DNA of 50,114 nt from contig RDZG01000059.1 in NCBI GenBank assembly GCA_004293915.1, positions 1 to 50,114 of the forward strand, read 5' to 3'. Source of the stretch: Bacteroidota bacterium. GTDB lineage: Bacteria; Bacteroidota; Bacteroidia; Cytophagales; UBA9547. The position numbers were made by a program, and so were the translations under genes. Positions 41,436-50,114 of the stretch are shown piece by piece (the stretch's first letter is position 1; every line of letters starts with the position of its first letter). The notes beneath the pieces are model-generated. The model worked only from the letters and a program-made list of their open reading frames with translations. It made no database searches and was not told where the DNA came from.

Positions 41436-41804
41436 ATGAAAGGGATTTACACCATTTTGCTGCTTACAGTTTCAAATATTTTTATGAATTTGTCTTGGTA
41501 TGGACATTTGCAATTTAAAAAATGGGGCTGGTTTGAGAGTTCGGGTTTTTTTGTGATTGTACTTTTGAGTTGGGGTTTAGCTTTTTTTGAGTATGTGGTT
41601 ATGATTCCTGCCAATAGAATAGGTTTTGAAGAAAATGGCGGTCCGTTTAGTTTGATACAGCTCAAAGTGATTCAAGAAGTGATTTCACTCACTGTTTTTG
41701 TTACTATATCCATTTTGGTATTTAAAACAGGTAAATTTACTTTTAACCAATTGCTTGCTTTGTTTTTTTTGGTTTTGGCAGTATATTTTACTTTTAAGAA
41801 ATAA
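41436..41804 (+). CDS. DMT-like small membrane protein (DUF486)
   Basis: The 122 residues form four membrane segments with DUF486 marks: LLTVSNIFMNLSWYGHL, SWGLAFFEYVVMIPANRIG and the QLKVIQEVISL segment. The family is distantly related to small drug/metabolite transporters. No substrate is known. Confidence 0.85.
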   Translation: MKGIYTILLLTVSNIFMNLSWYGHLQFKKWGWFESSGFFVIVLLSWGLAFFEYVVMIPANRIGFEENGGPFSLIQLKVIQEVISLTVFVTISILVFKTGKFTFNQLLALFFLVLAVYFTFKK

Positions 41805-41842
41805 TAACGAATAAAATTTTTAAAATAAATTTCAAATATTGA

Positions 41843-41871
41843 TTGTTGAAATAAAAAAGCAACTATATTTG
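41843..41871 (+). promoter_or_regulatory. promoter of tRNA-Phe
   Basis: TTG (41843-41845) and TATATTTG (41864-41871) lie 18 bases apart. The predicted start near 41878 is about 18 bases before the mature tRNA 5' end. Confidence 0.6.
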
Positions 41872-41895
41872 CACTCCGTTTTGCAAAAAACTGAT

Positions 41896-41968
41896 GGGAC
41901 TGTAGCTCAGTCGGTAGAGCAAAGGATTGAAAATCCTTGTGTCGATGGTTCGATTCCATTCGGTCCCA
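41896..41968 (+). tRNA. tRNA-Phe (anticodon GAA)
   Basis: The acceptor stem GGGACTG pairs with CGGTCCC (one T-G wobble). The D arm has GCTC-AGTCGGTA-GAGC. The anticodon stem AAGGA/TCCTT holds loop TTGAAAA with GAA at 41929-41931. The T arm has GGTTCGATTCC. CCA is not encoded. A promoter and a strong terminator flank it as a single-gene unit. Confidence 0.96.
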
Positions 41969-41973
41969 CTTCT

Positions 41974-42011
41974 AAAAAAAGAGGCTCACAAATTTGTGAG
42001 CCTCTTTTTTT
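41974..42011. terminator. bidirectional terminator after tRNA-Phe
   Basis: GAGGCTCACAAA (41981-41992) is followed directly by its perfect complement TTTGTGAGCCTC (41993-42004), with an A run before and a T run after. It can serve the tRNA and, in reverse, the convergent GH92 gene. Confidence 0.88.
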
Positions 42012-42186
42012 ATTTCCTCAATTCTCAGTTACCTCACCAAAATTATCATGCCTTTTACACTTTGTATTTGATTGTTGAATCGGTTTATGATAATTGCCAA
42101 AAATATAAGTCATCAGCATGGTTTTGAGCTGAAGAAATGATTTTAAAGTCAATCTAATTATTTTATTTTTTTAAAGTTTAGTTTTT

Positions 42187-44451
42187 TCACTTAAAATAGA
42201 TATTTAAAATTCCTCCATTAATAATTTCGGAATGTGTAATATAGTTTTGAGTAAGTATTTTATCGTTTAATATAATTTTAGCAACTGTAATTTGATTTGG
42301 ATTAGACTTAATATAATTTATTTTTAATGCTTTTTTTTCAGAGTAATTTATAATAGCCGAATTTAATTTCGATGTTCCAAAATAATACTTTCCATCAGCA
42401 GGATTAACAGGATAAAGCCCTAATGCACTAAATACATACCAAGCCGACATTTGCCCACAATCATCGTTTCCGCTTAATCCTGATGGATTTATTGTATATT
42501 GTGTATCCATAATAAGTTTTGTTTTCTCGGCAGTTTTTTCCGGCTTGTTTATAAAATTATATAAATAAGTGATGTGATGCGAAGGTTCGTTACCATGAGC
42601 ATACATTCCTAAACTTCCCATTGAACCGGTATGATTTTTTTCTGAATCAGGCAATTTTTTCAAAAATAAACTATCTAATTTTGCTTCAAAATTTTCTTTT
42701 CCACCCATTAATTTTATCAGAGTATCGATTTGGTGTGGTACAAAAAATGTGTATTGAAAAGAATTTCCTTCCACAAAAGCACTTGTTTTCCAATCGCTTA
42801 CAGAATATGGATTGAAAGGACTTTGCCATTTTCCGTTGGCTAATTTTGGTCGCATGTATTGCGTTTCTTTATCAAAAATGTTTTTATAAGATTGGCATCT
42901 ATTATTAAAAAAGTTATATTCTTTGGTTTTATTTAACTTTAATGCCACTTGTGCTACACACCAATCATTATAACACAATTCTAGCAACTGAGTAACGCTT
43001 TCTCGAATAGAATCGTGTGGTATATAGCCATATTTATTAATTAAGTCAAAGCGGTTTCTGTCGCCACGAGAACCATACTCACCCCAATAATTAGGTATAA
43101 AGCCATAATTTTGCTGAACATCAAAGGTTGTTTTTGAGAATAGTTTTGTGGATGTTTCATATAATGCTCGCCAAACTAAGTTTGTATCTAAAGTAATATT
43201 TCCTTTTAAAAAAGCATCTGTAATTACAGGAATGGCAGGATTACCTGTCATGCAATAATTTTCATTTCCCCATAAAGTCCAAATGGGTAACCTTCCAAAA
43301 TTTTCAAAGTGCTTCAGCATGGATTGTACAAATTCATAGTTTTTATTTGGTAATATTATTGAATATAGCGGATGAACTGCCCTAAAAGTATCCCAGAGCG
43401 AAAAGGTAGAATAATGTTTTGTTTGTTTTGAGGTATGAATTTTAAAATCAGAACTTGAATACTGACCATTTGCATCGCTCAATAGATTAGGAGCAAGCAA
43501 AGTATGATACAATGAAGTGTAAAAAAGTGCCTTAGAATTTTCGTCTGAATCTATTTTAATTTTACTTAAATTGTCATTCCAAATTTCTTTAGCTTGGTTT
43601 TTATATTTTTCAAAATCCCAATCTGTTATTTCAAGGTTTAAGTTTTGTCGAGCATTTTCTATACTAGTACTAGAAATTCCTGTTTTAATTTTAAGTTCAT
43701 TGCTATTTTTAAATAAAACGACAGTTTGAAGTATTGAATCAGAATGTGTTTTTATATTATTAGTGATTTTATTTTTATCTTTTATAAAATAATTTAAAAT
43801 GGGTTGATTGAATTTTATTACAAAATATACATTTTGATTAGAAGCCCATCCAGCTGATTTTTTATATCCTGAAATAGTATATTTATCTTCAAAGTTAAGT
43901 TGGCATTTCTTTATAACATCAGGAATCCATGTATTTTTTGTTCCAAAAATGCTATGATTTAAATCTATAAAAACGCCTTGAGAATTGCTTTTTTGCAAAT
44001 AAATGTACTTTTGAAATCCGCATCTTTCTGTTGCTGTTAAATTGACTTTTGTTTTACAATTTTCTAAAATAACTTCATAAAACCCTGGAATTGCTTTTTC
44101 ATTTTTATGATTAAATTTTGATTTAAAATCTGGAAATTTATTGTTAAAGTTGGCTGTTTTTGTATTTATTGGCATCATTAAAATATCCCCAAAATCTCCT
44201 AATCCAGTACCACTCAAATGGGTGTGGCTGAATCCTAAAATCATTGAATCTTTGTAATCATAGCCTGAGGGTTTCATAACATCGGAATCAGGACTTAGCT
44301 GAACCATGCCAAATGGAAGGGTGGCTCCAGGAAATAAATTTCCTTCATCGGTAGTTCCTGTAAATAAATTAACATATTGGGTAAAGTTTTCGTTTTGTGA
44401 ATAGGAATATATATTGAATAAAATATACACAATTATGCTTTTTGTTTTCAT
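42187..44451 (-). CDS. GH92 family alpha-mannosidase, exported
   Basis: GH92 enzymes are calcium-dependent exo-alpha-mannosidases, mostly acting on N-glycan mannose. The 754 residues start with a signal peptide (MKTKSIIVYILFNIYSYSQ) and show VNLFTGTTDEGNLFPGATLP, GFSHTHLSGTG, SLWDTFRAVHPL, the catalytic-region AHGNEPSHH, and GNDDCGQMSAWYVFSALGLY. The length is typical. No other glycan-degrading genes are nearby, and the susCD pair in this window is about 20 kb away on the other strand. A -7 like TATCTTTG lies about 23 bases upstream of the ATG on the minus strand. Confidence 0.92.
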   Translation of the reverse strand: MKTKSIIVYILFNIYSYSQNENFTQYVNLFTGTTDEGNLFPGATLPFGMVQLSPDSDVMKPSGYDYKDSMILGFSHTHLSGTGLGDFGDILMMPINTKTANFNNKFPDFKSKFNHKNEKAIPGFYEVILENCKTKVNLTATERCGFQKYIYLQKSNSQGVFIDLNHSIFGTKNTWIPDVIKKCQLNFEDKYTISGYKKSAGWASNQNVYFVIKFNQPILNYFIKDKNKITNNIKTHSDSILQTVVLFKNSNELKIKTGISSTSIENARQNLNLEITDWDFEKYKNQAKEIWNDNLSKIKIDSDENSKALFYTSLYHTLLAPNLLSDANGQYSSSDFKIHTSKQTKHYSTFSLWDTFRAVHPLYSIILPNKNYEFVQSMLKHFENFGRLPIWTLWGNENYCMTGNPAIPVITDAFLKGNITLDTNLVWRALYETSTKLFSKTTFDVQQNYGFIPNYWGEYGSRGDRNRFDLINKYGYIPHDSIRESVTQLLELCYNDWCVAQVALKLNKTKEYNFFNNRCQSYKNIFDKETQYMRPKLANGKWQSPFNPYSVSDWKTSAFVEGNSFQYTFFVPHQIDTLIKLMGGKENFEAKLDSLFLKKLPDSEKNHTGSMGSLGMYAHGNEPSHHITYLYNFINKPEKTAEKTKLIMDTQYTINPSGLSGNDDCGQMSAWYVFSALGLYPVNPADGKYYFGTSKLNSAIINYSEKKALKINYIKSNPNQITVAKIILNDKILTQNYITHSEIINGGILNIYFK

Positions 44452-44587
44452 GATTTATTTGATAAATGTTAAGCAAAGATATTAAAATACTTGTGGTAGA
44501 ATATTAGCTTTAGAAAATAATATATTGAAGATGAAAAAGTATTGCTAGGTAGCTAATCAACTATTTAATTGGCTAAACATCAACAGA

Positions 44588-44640
44588 ATTACCAATCAAA
44601 TACATGAATGGTGGTACTATTCGTGTATTTGATTGGTAAT
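44588..44640. repeat. 22-bp near-perfect hairpin in a divergent spacer
   Basis: Arms at 44588-44609 (starting ATTACCAATCAAATACATG) and 44619-44640 pair at 21 of 22 positions around a 9-base loop, with TTTT following. Both flanking genes read away from it, so it does not terminate either. Confidence 0.75.
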
Positions 44641-44866
44641 TTTTGAGCTAATCGAAAAAAACTATCTATATTTAGCTATATTCACAATGAAAACTATGCA
44701 AAAACAGTTAATTCAAAAGCTTGTTTGATTGATAGTTATTATAGACTTGTATTGCTAAAATTCAAAAAAGGGCTATATTATTTTTCATATTTGTCTCATA
44801 GTTTAGCACAATAGTTTAGCAAATTATTTACTTAAGAAATTGCAAAATTCTCATCCTTTTGGAATA

Positions 44867-44874
44867 TAATTTTG
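44867..44874 (+). promoter_or_regulatory. -7 element of the lysS promoter
   Basis: TAATTTTG matches TANNTTTG. The best upstream TTG (44840-44842) is 24 bases away, longer than usual, so the -33 element is uncertain. Confidence 0.35.
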
Positions 44875-44973
44875 CGAAATCATCAGATTTTTAATAAATT
44901 TTCAGTTATAAAACCTATTTTTGACAACATTTTGGATTACAAAATATTTTAACAAAGCAATTAAATATTATTC

Positions 44974-46521
44974 ATGTTACATCTTTCAGAACCAGAAATA
45001 CTTCGCAGACAAGCAAAAGAAGAATTAGAAAAATTGGGCATTAATCCATATCCAGCCGAACTTTTTGAAATAAATGCTTCTACAACTGATATTTTGGCAC
45101 ATTACGAAGCCAATAAAATTGAATACAAAACCGTATCAATTGCTGGCAGATTGATGACTCGCAGAATTATGGGCAAGGCTTCGTTTGCTGTTTTGCAAGA
45201 CGAAAAAGGAAAAATACAATTATATATCAGTCGTGATGAAATTTGCAAAGGTGAAGACAAAGAATTATATAATACTGTTTTTAAAAAACTCTTAGATATT
45301 GGCGATTTTATTGGCGTAAAAGGCTATGTTTTCACCACTCAAACGGGTGAAATTTCAATACATGTTACCGATTTAAAACTGCTTTCTAAATCGCTAAAAC
45401 CTTTGCCGATTGTGAAAGAAGCTGTTGATGAGCAAGGGAATAAAACAACATTTGATGCAGTTTCAGACCCAGAGTTTCGCTATCGCCAACGCTATGCCGA
45501 TTTAATAGTTACGCCTGGTGTGAAAGAAACTTTTTTGAAACGAACAACCATGATTCGAACCATTCGAGATTTTTTAAATAATCATGGTGCTGTAGAAGTT
45601 GATACACCTGTTTTGCAATCGATTCCGGGTGGTGCTGCTGCCAAACCATTTATTACTCACCACAATGCCTTAGATGTACCATTTTATTTACGAATTGCTA
45701 ATGAGTTGTATCTCAAGCGATTAATCGTTGGTGGATTTGATTGGGTGTATGAATTTTCACGTAATTTTAGAAATGAAGGCATGGATCGTACGCATAATCC
45801 AGAGTTTACCATTTTGGAATTTTATGTGGCTTATAAAGATTATTTTTGGATGATGGATTTTACTGAAAAAATGCTAGAAGCTGTTTGTGTGGCTTTGCAT
45901 GGAAAATCAGAAGTTCAAGTTGGCGATAAATTGATAAGTTTTGAAGCTCCTTTTAAACGCATTTCTATTTTTGATGCCATAAAAGAAAAAACAGGAATTG
46001 ATATTTCGGAAATGGACGAAGTTGGTTTGCGTGAAGTTTGCCAAAAACTAACTATTCATATCGAACCAACGGTTGGAAAAGGAAAAATAATTGATGAAAT
46101 TTTTGGTTCTACATGCGAAAAATCATGTATTCAGCCCACTTTTATTATCGATTATCCTGTGGAAATGAGCCCATTAACTAAAAAACACCGCAGTAAACCA
46201 GGTTTGGTTGAGCGATTTGAGTTAATGATAAATGGAAAAGAAGTTGCTAATGCTTATTCAGAATTGAACGACCCAATCGACCAACGTGAGCGATTTGAAG
46301 AGCAAGTAAAACTTATGGAACGAGGCGATGAAGAAGCTATGTTTATCGATAATGATTTTTTGCGTGCTTTAGAATATGGAATGCCGCCAACAGCTGGTAT
46401 TGGTATTGGAATCGACCGTTTATGTATGCTCATGACCAACCAACCATCGATTCAAGATGTGCTTTTCTTTCCGCAAATGCGACCAGAGAATGTGCAAAAC
46501 GAAGCCCAAAAAGAAAACTAA
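44974..46521 (+). CDS. lysS: lysyl-tRNA synthetase, class II
   Basis: This cytosolic enzyme charges tRNA-Lys. The 515 residues have an N-terminal OB anticodon domain (VSIAGRLMTRRIMGKASFAV, then LQDEKGKIQLYI) and the class II core: motif 1 near FLNNHGAVEVDTPVL, motif 2 FRNEGMDRTHNPEFT and motif 3 GIGIGIDRLCML. The length is standard. The hemoglobin gene follows after 3 bases. Confidence 0.97.
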   Translation: MLHLSEPEILRRQAKEELEKLGINPYPAELFEINASTTDILAHYEANKIEYKTVSIAGRLMTRRIMGKASFAVLQDEKGKIQLYISRDEICKGEDKELYNTVFKKLLDIGDFIGVKGYVFTTQTGEISIHVTDLKLLSKSLKPLPIVKEAVDEQGNKTTFDAVSDPEFRYRQRYADLIVTPGVKETFLKRTTMIRTIRDFLNNHGAVEVDTPVLQSIPGGAAAKPFITHHNALDVPFYLRIANELYLKRLIVGGFDWVYEFSRNFRNEGMDRTHNPEFTILEFYVAYKDYFWMMDFTEKMLEAVCVALHGKSEVQVGDKLISFEAPFKRISIFDAIKEKTGIDISEMDEVGLREVCQKLTIHIEPTVGKGKIIDEIFGSTCEKSCIQPTFIIDYPVEMSPLTKKHRSKPGLVERFELMINGKEVANAYSELNDPIDQRERFEEQVKLMERGDEEAMFIDNDFLRALEYGMPPTAGIGIGIDRLCMLMTNQPSIQDVLFFPQMRPENVQNEAQKEN

Positions 46522-46524
46522 AAT

Positions 46525-46926
46525 ATGCCAGACATTGAATCTCGAAACGATTTAGATTTTTTGATTTCAACGTTTTATAGCGCTTTGCTCAAAAATCAAG
46601 AAATGAAAAAGTTTTTTGAACACATTGATTTTGAGGCACATAAGCCTCGCATGATTTCGTTTTGGGATTTTATAGTATTCAACACCCCAAATGCCTATAC
46701 AGGCAGTTTGATGCCTGTGCACGAACATTTGCACAAAATGTTTCCTTTTGAGAAACAACATTTTGAAATTTGGTTAGCCACTTTCAAAAAAACAGTTGAC
46801 GAAAATTTTGTTGGAAATAGAGCCGAAGCCATTAAAAATGCAGCTGTACAAATTGGAGCTACGATGAAATATAAAATCATTGGAAGCGATTCAAAACATA
46901 CTTTTACAGTTACAAAAATTGAGTAA
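46525..46926 (+). CDS. group III truncated hemoglobin
   Basis: This is a small heme protein whose role is uncertain; oxygen, NO or peroxide chemistry has been suggested for group III. The 133 residues show LDFLISTFYSALLKNQEMK, the SFWDFIVFNTPNAYTG helix-loop typical of the group, PVHEHLHKMFPFEKQHF with proximal H79, and WLATFKKTVDENF. It is 3 bases after lysS and presumably co-transcribed. Confidence 0.88.
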   Translation: MPDIESRNDLDFLISTFYSALLKNQEMKKFFEHIDFEAHKPRMISFWDFIVFNTPNAYTGSLMPVHEHLHKMFPFEKQHFEIWLATFKKTVDENFVGNRAEAIKNAAVQIGATMKYKIIGSDSKHTFTVTKIE

Positions 46927-46996
46927 GTAAAGTGAATAATTTTATAGATAAATAGCATTTGCTATATATTGACACTTTTTATATAATAGAAAAAAA

Positions 46997-47392
46997 ATGA
47001 CACATTTAATACATAATTTAAAGTTTATTTTTTATGTCTTTTTTTTTGTAGGTTTTAATTATGTACTAGCACCAGAAGTATTAGGATTTGCCATCATTAT
47101 AACTATTCCATTAACATTTGGAATAATTGTATATTACTACAAACAAATTTATTTAGACAAATATCTTTGTGAAAACAAATATATACAAATAGCTGTCATT
47201 GCAATAAATTCAATACTAATTATTGTTTTTACAAACCTATATTTAGTATTTATAAATTATCTTAAAAATACTAATGAATTTACTTTTTCATCTAAATCCA
47301 CATTTGGTTTAATTATAGTCACATTCTGTTTTATTATATTTTGGTGGATATTATTTTCTGTAATAAAATATTTCCGTAATAAAAATGGTTAG
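46997..47392 (+). CDS. small membrane protein of unknown function
   Basis: The 131 residues contain four strongly hydrophobic segments (about 11-27, 30-47, 62-85 and 103-124) and end in a basic tail. I do not recognise the family. It starts 70 bases after the hemoglobin gene. Confidence 0.6.
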   Translation: MTHLIHNLKFIFYVFFFVGFNYVLAPEVLGFAIIITIPLTFGIIVYYYKQIYLDKYLCENKYIQIAVIAINSILIIVFTNLYLVFINYLKNTNEFTFSSKSTFGLIIVTFCFIIFWWILFSVIKYFRNKNG

Positions 47393-47517
47393 CATAAATT
47401 GGAACAGCTATATATAAAGTTCCTACTGCTGATAAAATTCAAAATACTATTTAGGTAAACTACCCTACATTAGATAAAAACAGATGATATTTAAAGTTAT
47501 AATTTTATACAATAACC

Positions 47518-48024
47518 ATGAAAGAAATTATTGAGCTTTCATCTAAAACGATTTCTATTGAAAGAAACGAATTTCTAAAAGTAAAAGGTAGCATCGACAC
47601 AAATATATATTTTGTTGAAAGTGGAAGTTTGAGGATATTTGTTTTAGATGAATATGAAGAACAAACCATAAGATTTGGCTATAAAGAAAATTTAATTGTT
47701 GCACTAGATTCGTTTTTAACGGGAAAACCATCCGACTTGTATATTCAAGCTATAAAAAACTCAGTTGTAAAAGTTATAACCAAGCCTCAGTTTGACGATT
47801 TTTTAAATACGGAAAACAATAGAAATTGGTGGACAAAAACAGTAGAAAATTTAGTACTTCAACAAATGGAACGTGAAATAGATATTCTTACTACTTCGCC
47901 AAAAGAACGATACGAAAGAGTTTTAAAACGAAGTCCACAACTTTTTCAGGAAATACCGCATAAATACATTGCAGACTATTTACGAATGAGTGCAGAAACA
48001 TTATCACGATTAAAAAAATCTTGA
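47518..48024 (+). CDS. Crp/Fnr family transcriptional regulator
   Basis: The 168 residues comprise a cyclic-nucleotide-binding-like beta roll (ESGSLRIFVLDEYEEQTIRF and following) and a short winged helix ending IADYLRMSAETLSRLKKS. The C-terminus is shorter than classical Crp (about 210). No cysteine cluster for an iron-sulfur centre is seen, so the signal is probably not oxygen through the Fnr mechanism. Many Bacteroidota members of this type sit beside small enzymes that they control. A palindrome of FNR-box form overlaps its stop codon. Confidence 0.85.
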   Translation: MKEIIELSSKTISIERNEFLKVKGSIDTNIYFVESGSLRIFVLDEYEEQTIRFGYKENLIVALDSFLTGKPSDLYIQAIKNSVVKVITKPQFDDFLNTENNRNWWTKTVENLVLQQMEREIDILTTSPKERYERVLKRSPQLFQEIPHKYIADYLRMSAETLSRLKKS

Positions 48025-48034
48025 TTTCAATCAA
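48021..48034. promoter_or_regulatory. FNR/CRP-box-like palindrome
   Basis: TTGATTTCAATCAA matches TTGAT-N4-ATCAA exactly and extends to a 16-base to 18-base palindrome (48019-48036). It overlaps the stop codon of the Crp/Fnr gene and lies about 57 bases before the DinB-like gene. Confidence 0.5.
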
Positions 48035-48090
48035 GATTTAAGTTCATATTGCTTTGCAATTTTGCATCTCAAATTTTTAAATAATTAAAA

Positions 48091-48630
48091 ATGAATGCAG
48101 AGTTGCTTATACAAAATTTAATTGAACATACACGAAAAATGCTAAATCAAGCTGAAAAACTTAAAAGTTTAGATTTTGAAATGTTAGTTTGGAAACAAAT
48201 TGAAACTTCTTGGAATGTTTTGGAATGTTTGGAACATCTGAATTTGTATGGCAACTTTTATTTGCCACAAATAGAAAACAAAATAAAAACATCGTATACA
48301 AAACCCGAAATTGAATTTAAAAGTGGGCTTTTGGGGAATTATTTTGCCCAAAGTATGTTACCAAAAGAAAAATTATTCAAAATGAAAACGTTTAAAGACA
48401 AAAATCCTTTAAATGCTAATCTCGACAAAACCATTATTGATAAATTTATAAATCAACAAATCAAATTATTGGATTTATTAAACCAATCGAGAAAAGTAAG
48501 TTTGAATAAAGTTAAAATTCAAACTTCAATTTCTGGCTTAATTAGGCTAAAATTAGGAGATACTTTTCGGTTTCTTATTAATCATAATATTAGGAATTTG
48601 AATCAAATTGAAAGAATATTGGTAAGCTAA
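48091..48630 (+). CDS. DinB-like four-helix protein
   Basis: The 179 residues fit the DinB/YfiT-like metal-binding four-helix fold. WKQIETSWNVLECLEHLNLY gives the first conserved His, and RFLINHNIRNLNQIERIL gives the typical C-terminal helix with His. Enzymatic role is unknown; relatives include thiol-dependent transferases. It is probably controlled by the Crp/Fnr gene 66 bases upstream. Confidence 0.75.
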   Translation: MNAELLIQNLIEHTRKMLNQAEKLKSLDFEMLVWKQIETSWNVLECLEHLNLYGNFYLPQIENKIKTSYTKPEIEFKSGLLGNYFAQSMLPKEKLFKMKTFKDKNPLNANLDKTIIDKFINQQIKLLDLLNQSRKVSLNKVKIQTSISGLIRLKLGDTFRFLINHNIRNLNQIERILVS

Positions 48631-48943
48631 AAAAGTTTATGAATAAAAGAGTGGTCTTTACATATTGCAAATACTTTATTTGTATAATTTCATTTAAAAA
48701 AGAAAAATTTATTAGAAGTAAGAATATAAAGTCAAGTTTTGTACTTTTAAAAATAACACCTAAATAGTTTGAGCATTCTGAGATTTATAAAAAATATTCT
48801 CGTACTTTTGAAAGCAATTTTTCTAAAATTTTTATTATGTATTAGAAAAAAATTTGAGAACTATTTATAATTATTTACGTTTTAATTAGTAAATTTAAAA
48901 CAATAAATGCTTTTTTGTAACTCGAAATTAATCAAAATTTAAA
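48631..48943. other. AT-rich intergenic stretch
   Basis: No gene is seen. The stretch has a possible -7 element TACTTTTG (48803-48810) without a well-spaced -33 partner, and a weak hairpin TTTCTAA/TTAGAAA near 48820-48848. Confidence 0.5.
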
Positions 48944-49150
48944 ATGTTCAAGTTAAACGAGGCTAGTAAGGCTTCTATTTTTGAAGATACTGGGATTTCT
49001 TTTGACGAATTTAAAACTTTATCTGCAAGCGAGATTGATAGCAGAGTTGAAAAAAAAATTGGAAAGCGTTTGACCTTTCCAAACTCTACCGATGAGCGTT
49101 TTCAAAGCCGTGGCTCTGTATTTTTGTTCTTAAATCGTTTTTTAAGATAA
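48944..49150 (+). CDS. small hypothetical protein
   Basis: The 68 residues (MFKLNEASKASIFEDTGISF ... GSVFLFLNRFLR) have no signal peptide or known motif. They look like a real protein: the composition is balanced, and the gene lies 8 bases before the start of the next one, so the two probably form an operon. I do not recognise the family. Confidence 0.55.
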   Translation: MFKLNEASKASIFEDTGISFDEFKTLSASEIDSRVEKKIGKRLTFPNSTDERFQSRGSVFLFLNRFLR

Positions 49151-49158
49151 TTTTTTTA

Positions 49159-50012
49159 ATGCGTAATTATAATGAAGAAGAAAAAAAATTTATGATGAGA
49201 TTTTCTCTACTTATAACGATGTAATTAAACCACTTCTTGCTCAAGTAGAAGTAAGATATCAGCGTTTCCCAATCCAAATTTTCAATGAAATCAGAGCACT
49301 TTTTGATCATTTAGCACGTATAGAAAGTGCCGAGTTGCCAACTGAAGATGTTTTACACGAACTCAAAAGAGCAAAAAGTCATATTAGCAGAACAATTTTA
49401 GATTGTTATAAATTTCTTTCTGTGTCATCGTATGAAAGCATAAAAACATTTGAATATCAAACCAGAAATATTGATTTATCGGCTATTAAAGATGGGCAAT
49501 TTAAAGCATTTTTAGAATCAAATCGAGCTAAAAAGGAACTCAAGTTTGCCAAAATTTACGATACTGAAACTAAGTTAAATCGGTTATTTTACAATTCAAA
49601 GTTCAAAATTACAGATACTTTTTATATATTAATTAGTTACTTTAGATACAAATATTACAAATGGTTTGATTGCGAAAGAATACCCATTACTTATGAAAGT
49701 TTCTTCTTAGAATATTATAAAATAAGAAAATCTGGAGATTTGAATTTGCTAGAAGCAAAAAAACTAGAAACAAAAACAAAAAACCACCAACTCGCTTTTG
49801 AAGCTTATGAAAAAGCACATAACGAGTTTTCTAAATTAGAAAATTTAATTCACGAAAATAGACTTGAAATTCATTATGCACGAACAAAATTTAGAATAAA
49901 GTCTAGTTTATGGTTATTTTTTACGTTTATTGGGTCTATAATTTTAGAAAAAGTTTTAGAGAAATTATTCAAATATGATTTTATAGAAATAATATATCAA
50001 TATTTTTTCTAA
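49159..50012 (+). pseudogene. membrane-anchored helical protein, frameshifted at an A8 run
   Basis: An ATG at 49159 opens MRNYNEEEKK and then reaches the A8 run at 49181-49188, after which this frame soon stops. Adding one base at the run joins it to a frame open to 50012: IYDEIFSTYNDVIKPLLAQV, RYQRFPIQIFNEIRALFDHL, and on to a C-terminal hydrophobic segment (SSLWLFFTFIGSIILEKVL). The joined product is about 284 residues, mainly helical, with one membrane anchor near the C-terminus. The TTG at 49335 sometimes picked as start is not convincing, because the coding character continues upstream. The family is not recognised. Confidence 0.6.
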
Positions 50013-50114
50013 ATTGGGATTACAGTATTTAGCGTGAATGGAGCAAAAGTTTACCTTGAAAAAATAGGATAGAATTTCTATACCCATTAAAATTAGGATA
50101 TCCCTTTGCTACTG

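Larger units (their letters stand above)
44452..44973. other. divergent intergenic region between GH92 and lysS
   Basis: The 522-base stretch has no gene that I can see. It holds a 22-bp near-perfect hairpin at 44588-44640, a weak GH92 promoter element (minus, 44474-44481) and a TAATTTTG -7 element for lysS at 44867-44874. Confidence 0.6.

Noticed and set aside
41896-41968. tRNA-Phe as an integration site
   Set aside because: No integrase gene and no repeated tRNA 3' end were seen in the flanks; a normal terminator follows immediately.
49335-50012. Stand-alone 225-residue protein starting at TTG 49335
   Set aside because: Coding character continues upstream in the same frame to about 49185, so the TTG is only the first permitted start codon after the frame opens.

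Overview
The window is an AT-rich chromosomal segment of a member of the Bacteroidota, probably Cytophagia- or Flavobacteriia-like. This is supported by a SusC/SusD pair, a GldJ-like gliding/type IX secretion (T9SS) lipoprotein, two proteins with C-terminal T9SS sorting domains, a GH92 mannosidase, promoters of the TTTG-N18-21-TANNTTTG type, and almost no Shine-Dalgarno sequences. I do not assign a genus.

Layout. 1-7312: a frameshifted small lipoprotein, metY (O-acetylhomoserine sulfhydrylase), a speA-type arginine decarboxylase and galK on the plus strand, then a minus-strand GldJ-like lipoprotein followed by an MlaF-like ABC ATPase. 7472-11896 (minus): a compact NAD-related operon. It has an NrtR-type Nudix regulator, a short PRPP-synthetase-like protein, an unrecognised protein with macro-domain-like features, a small HAD phosphatase and a nicotinamide phosphoribosyltransferase, with palindromic operator candidates at both promoters. 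12028-16150 (minus): a TetR-TolC-adaptor efflux operon. It is interrupted by a DUF1016/PDDEXK nuclease gene, ends in a strong terminator, and has no RND pump gene.

16687-37256 (all plus, about 20.5 kb) is the most interesting region. It reads as a complete locus for using cyanophycin (multi-L-arginyl-poly-L-aspartate). Its parts, in order, are a SusC/SusD outer-membrane importer, a 1289-residue T9SS surface protein, a T9SS-secreted cyanophycinase fused to a second dead-looking copy of the same fold, a second cyanophycinase with only a signal peptide, a YfcC/DcuC-family carrier, a plant-type isoaspartyl peptidase, an ArgZ/DDAH-like guanidine hydrolase, an arginine deiminase, P5C dehydrogenase and ornithine aminotransferase. 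The inferred flow is polymer, then beta-Asp-Arg, then Asp plus Arg, then citrulline/ornithine, then glutamate semialdehyde, then glutamate. No carbamoyltransferase, carbamate kinase or arginase is present. The locus carries two apparent insertions: a four-helix-bundle gene bracketed by inverted heptamer repeats, and a Phd/PIN toxin-antitoxin pair. A hairpin terminator follows at 37271-37320.

37406-50012: a dCache-HAMP-GAF receptor without an output domain; an overlapping run of glycosyltransferase, sigma factor and two small membrane proteins; tRNA-Phe(GAA); a GH92 mannosidase (minus); lysS with a group III truncated hemoglobin; a Crp/Fnr regulator with an FNR-box-like palindrome beside a DinB-like gene; and a small gene followed by a frameshifted membrane-anchored protein. 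All functions are inferred by reading sequence; no database search was run.
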